Of a stretch of 64,000 nucleotides of DNA, positions 62,036-64,000 are shown in pieces (position 1 is the stretch's first letter; each line of letters starts with the position of its first letter). The stretch covers positions 41,337 to 105,336 of the forward strand of contig CAJQQE010000041.1 of the NCBI GenBank assembly GCA_905480395.1. The letters are read 5' to 3'. The notes under the pieces are model-generated. The model saw only the letters and a list, made by a program, of their open reading frames with translations. It made no database searches and was not told where the DNA came from. Source of the stretch: an uncultured Phycisphaerales bacterium (GTDB taxonomy: Bacteria > Planctomycetota > Phycisphaerae > Phycisphaerales > SM1A02). Position numbers and translations under genes: made by a program.

Positions 62036-63013
62036 TCAGACCCGTCCCAGCATTTGGCGGACGGCGTCCACTGATTCTGGCTCGCCAGTTCTCGAACTCA
62101 GGAGGACTGCTTCGCAGGTGGCGAGGAGATCGACGATCAGTTCGGGAGACCGGCTTCGTTCGCCGGATCGGGCCAGGCGGACATGGCTTTGGATCGATTC
62201 TGAGAATTCCTGATAAAAATCGTCGGGACCAGGCGTGGTGGTCGCTTCGTGTTCGATCACTTCGCCGTCCGGGCCCGTCCAATCAACGCTCCCATCGAGG
62301 CTCTGCATTCGGCCACCGGGGCCGAAGAGCGTGGTGATTCGAGCGTGTCGCCCGCCGTCAATCCCTGCCGAGATCGAAGCGGCTCTTCCATCGGGATACC
62401 TCGCCGTCGCAAAGAGCCGTTGAGGCGCGATATGCCCATGAACCCCGACGGGTCTCACCGCCGTGGCATCCACGAAAGATGGCAGCCCAAACCAAACGGA
62501 GAGAAGGTCGAATGCGTCGAAGAGTCGGCCGGTGAGCGAAGTCGCTGCGGCGGGGCCTGAAGCCTCGACCGAGGCCGCACTGGGCGACTCGAAGGATTCG
62601 GCCGCGGCGATGAATCGCCGGCCTTGGGGGAGATCTCGGAAGCAAGGAACCGGTGATGGAAGGACGGATGACGCGATCAGTTCTGCGGACTCCTCCACCG
62701 ACGCCGGACGTGGCGCCATCGAGAGGAGGGGCCGGTTGGATCGGCTCGCTTCCGTGATCATGGCCGAGAGCATTTCGGTGGGCATGATTCTCGACGGATC
62801 AGCGATCAAGGTCGCATCGGCCTCAACGCCAGCGAGCATCTTGGGATCTGGCGCATGGACAGCGCCGAGTTGGTTTGCCGTGTCGCGGATCGTGGTTGAG
62901 TCACCTCCAAGTGCCATGACTTCGAGCCCAGGCGTCCGAGAGAGGCCTTTGATCAGGGGAAGCTGGGTTTCGCCGACCCAGATTGCCACGCGGTAGGGAG
63001 GGGTATCCGTCAT
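62036..63013 (-). CDS. Oxidoreductase-like protein (possible Gfo/Idh/MocA relative)
   Basis: 325 residues. Layout is suggestive of the Gfo/Idh/MocA fold: VAIWVGETQLPLIKGLSRTPGLEVMALGGD at the start, ADATLIADPSRIMPTEMLSAMITEASRSNRPLLSMAPRPASVEE in the middle and a beta-sheet-rich tail (ATARYPDGRAASISAGIDGG, LFGPGGRMQSLDG). The Rossmann GxGxxG is missing, so cofactor binding is doubtful. On the strand opposite rplU. Confidence 0.5.
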   Translation of the reverse strand: MTDTPPYRVAIWVGETQLPLIKGLSRTPGLEVMALGGDSTTIRDTANQLGAVHAPDPKMLAGVEADATLIADPSRIMPTEMLSAMITEASRSNRPLLSMAPRPASVEESAELIASSVLPSPVPCFRDLPQGRRFIAAAESFESPSAASVEASGPAAATSLTGRLFDAFDLLSVWFGLPSFVDATAVRPVGVHGHIAPQRLFATARYPDGRAASISAGIDGGRHARITTLFGPGGRMQSLDGSVDWTGPDGEVIEHEATTTPGPDDFYQEFSESIQSHVRLARSGERSRSPELIVDLLATCEAVLLSSRTGEPESVDAVRQMLGRV

Positions 63014-63083
63014 CTTGGGGGATGCTAGCCGGAGTCAGGATGAGAGATCGATGGCGACCGCGGGCTGGCTGTTAGAATCCAAA

Positions 63084-63485
63084 GAGGCGAGCGGGCGGTC
63101 GCGTCGATTTTTCGGCGAGGAAAGTCCGAGCACGGTAGGACAACGGTGGTGGGTAACACCCACCGGCCCGCGGGCTGCGGGTCAGGGATAGTGCCACAGA
63201 AAATACACCGCCGATGTGACTTCGGTCGCAGGTAAGGTTGAAATGGTGCGGTAAGAGCGCACCGCCCGTTCGGTGACGAACGGGGCAGGGCAAACCCCAC
63301 CGCGTGCAAGCGCAAGCAGTTCCATGCATCGAGCGGCTCCGGCCAGCTCGGTGTGCTCGCGGTCCGCGAGTCGGAACGGGTGGCGTGCTGGAGGGTGTCG
63401 GCAACGACATTCCCAGAGAAATGACCGCTACGTCGGGCCTTTTTCGGAAGATCCGACTGACGGAACTCGGCTTATAGCTCGTCTC
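63084..63485 (+). ncRNA. rnpB: RNase P RNA component (class A)
   Basis: Catalytic RNA of RNase P. P1 pairs GAGGCGAGC (63084-63092) with GCTCGTCTC (63477-63485). Universally conserved pieces occur in order: GAGGAAAGTCCGAGCAC near 63117, CAGGGATAGTGCCACAGAAA near 63184, GGTAAGAGCGCACCG near 63250, GCAAACCCCAC near 63291, AGAGAAATGACCGCTAC near 63415 and ACGGAACTCGGCTTATAG near 63460. Both strands show ORFs here; they are artefacts. Confidence 0.96.
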
Positions 63486-63496
63486 AGCTCGAATTC

Positions 63497-63532
63497 GCCT
63501 CGGCCTCCGAAAGGGGGTCGAGGCGGCTTTTT
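63497..63532 (+). terminator. Terminator after rnpB
   Basis: Nine pairs, GCCTCGGCC (63497-63505)/GGTCGAGGC (63516-63524), one G-T pair, then GGCTTTTT with five T at 63528-63532. Confidence 0.85.
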
Positions 63533-64000
63533 GCCGTCGTTTAACCTTTTTGTCGATATTCGGAGGATGCAGGCGATCCTTGCGCGGAATCTCGCCGTAT
63601 CGGCTCTCTGTGACACGGATTCGCATGCATCACACGGATGGGTGTCTTCCTCAGGATTGTTTCATCAGATCTCGTTTTTCAAAATGACGAGGAAGAGTCT
63701 TGCCTTTCGACGTCGCATTGCGACAATAGGCCCAACGGCAAAGGAATGTGAGTCGTTGACAATTGACGCAGGCTTGGAATCGTCGAGCAGGGTTTAAAGC
63801 GACGAATTCGGGCACCACATTCGAAGAGAAGTATTTTCGATCTCAAGGATCAGGCCGAGAAGTTTTCGGCCGTGGAGTTGGTTCGTGCATGACGAGCCAG
63901 AGGCTTTTGCTTTGAAGACTTTCTGGTGTGAGGAAGAAACGAAGACGGGGTTGAAAACGAAGTTGTTCCCGTGTTCATGCAGATTGAGAAGTTCGAGTAT
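63533..64000. other. Gene-free right end, possible leader of an RNA gene
   Basis: 468 bases without an ORF that looks coding, less GC-rich than the rest. Visible: TTGACA at 63756-63761, a GGCCGA/TCGGCC hairpin at 63853-63871 and TGCTTTGAAGA at 63908-63918. A -35-like hexamer, boxB-like stem and boxA-like sequence in this order are what the leader of a ribosomal RNA operon often carries, but no rRNA sequence is inside the window. Confidence 0.35.

Noticed and set aside
63072..63797. Several ORFs across rnpB and its terminator on both strands
   Set aside because: The RNase P RNA motifs and P1 pairing explain the conserved sequence; the ORFs have no ribosome-binding sites or domains.
1..64000. 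CRISPR arrays, phage genes, transposases, restriction-modification or abortive-infection operons
   Set aside because: I looked for regular repeats with spacers and for integrase, transposase, helicase or methyltransferase motifs and saw none; the only tandem repeats are the 9-base and 12-base ones listed.

Overview
The window looks like chromosomal DNA of a planctomycete, most likely of the class Phycisphaerae. The evidence is GC-rich sequence with many four-base ATGA/GTGA gene overlaps, secreted beta-helix proteins ending in tandem DxNGDGxxxxxDL (dockerin-like) motifs, a PEP-CTERM-type tail, a squalene-cyclase-like/DUF4159 protein, a family of 'AAAGCCCGCC' hairpins and a class A RNase P RNA. 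No phage structural genes, transposase, recombinase or CRISPR array was seen.

Layout. 1-7780: core metabolism and envelope genes on the plus strand (pgk, a TlpA-like thioredoxin protein, rpe, a histidine-phosphatase relative that lacks its catalytic histidine, accD, lnt, a HEAT-repeat lipoprotein). 8076-16176: a cell-shape block (an MreC-like coiled-coil protein, a small membrane protein, mreB, mreC, mreD), then a GlmU-like sugar nucleotidyltransferase and polA, closed by tRNA-Asp and a strong terminator. 16540-18625 (minus): ECF-type sigma factor, zinc-ribbon membrane protein, VIT1-like membrane protein and a redoxin. 18954-21765: a LuxR-type response regulator convergent with a hybrid histidine kinase.

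21893-29704 is the accessory part: two secreted beta-helix/dockerin-like proteins, a frameshifted NUC endonuclease pseudogene, an EEP-family lipoprotein, a 5'-truncated PEP-CTERM gene that starts inside the 3' end of tRNA-Arg(CCG), a duplicated segment resembling the 3' half of tRNA-Gly, and three copies of one hairpin. I read this as a decayed genomic island next to tRNA-Arg.

29754-49839: a Pro-rich membrane protein, MazG-like hydrolase, asparagine synthase, an FHA-SpoIIE phosphatase, a very large secreted Cys-rich protein of about 17 repeats, uppS, purA, hemW, a two-gene unit of a UbiA-type phosphoribosyl-polyprenol synthase with an ALG10-like GT-C glycosyltransferase, the sdhCAB respiratory complex and a DUF1844 gene. 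49997-63013: SurA-like lipoprotein, YraN-like nuclease, DUF4159 protein, class I glutamine amidotransferase, MscK-like channel, aminotransferase, sodium:solute symporter, ribosomal protein L21 and an oxidoreductase-like gene. The right end carries rnpB and a gene-free stretch that may be the leader of a further RNA gene.

Links between genes: uppS makes the undecaprenyl carrier that UbiA-type and GT-C enzymes need. mreBCD and Lnt serve envelope growth. The sigma factor/redoxin group and the two-component pair are the clear regulatory units. The most novel-looking items are the Cys-rich repeat protein, the UbiA/ALG10-like pair, the MreC-like protein upstream of mreB and the tRNA-derived repeats in the accessory region. 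Functions are inferred from sequence motifs read by eye; no database search was run.
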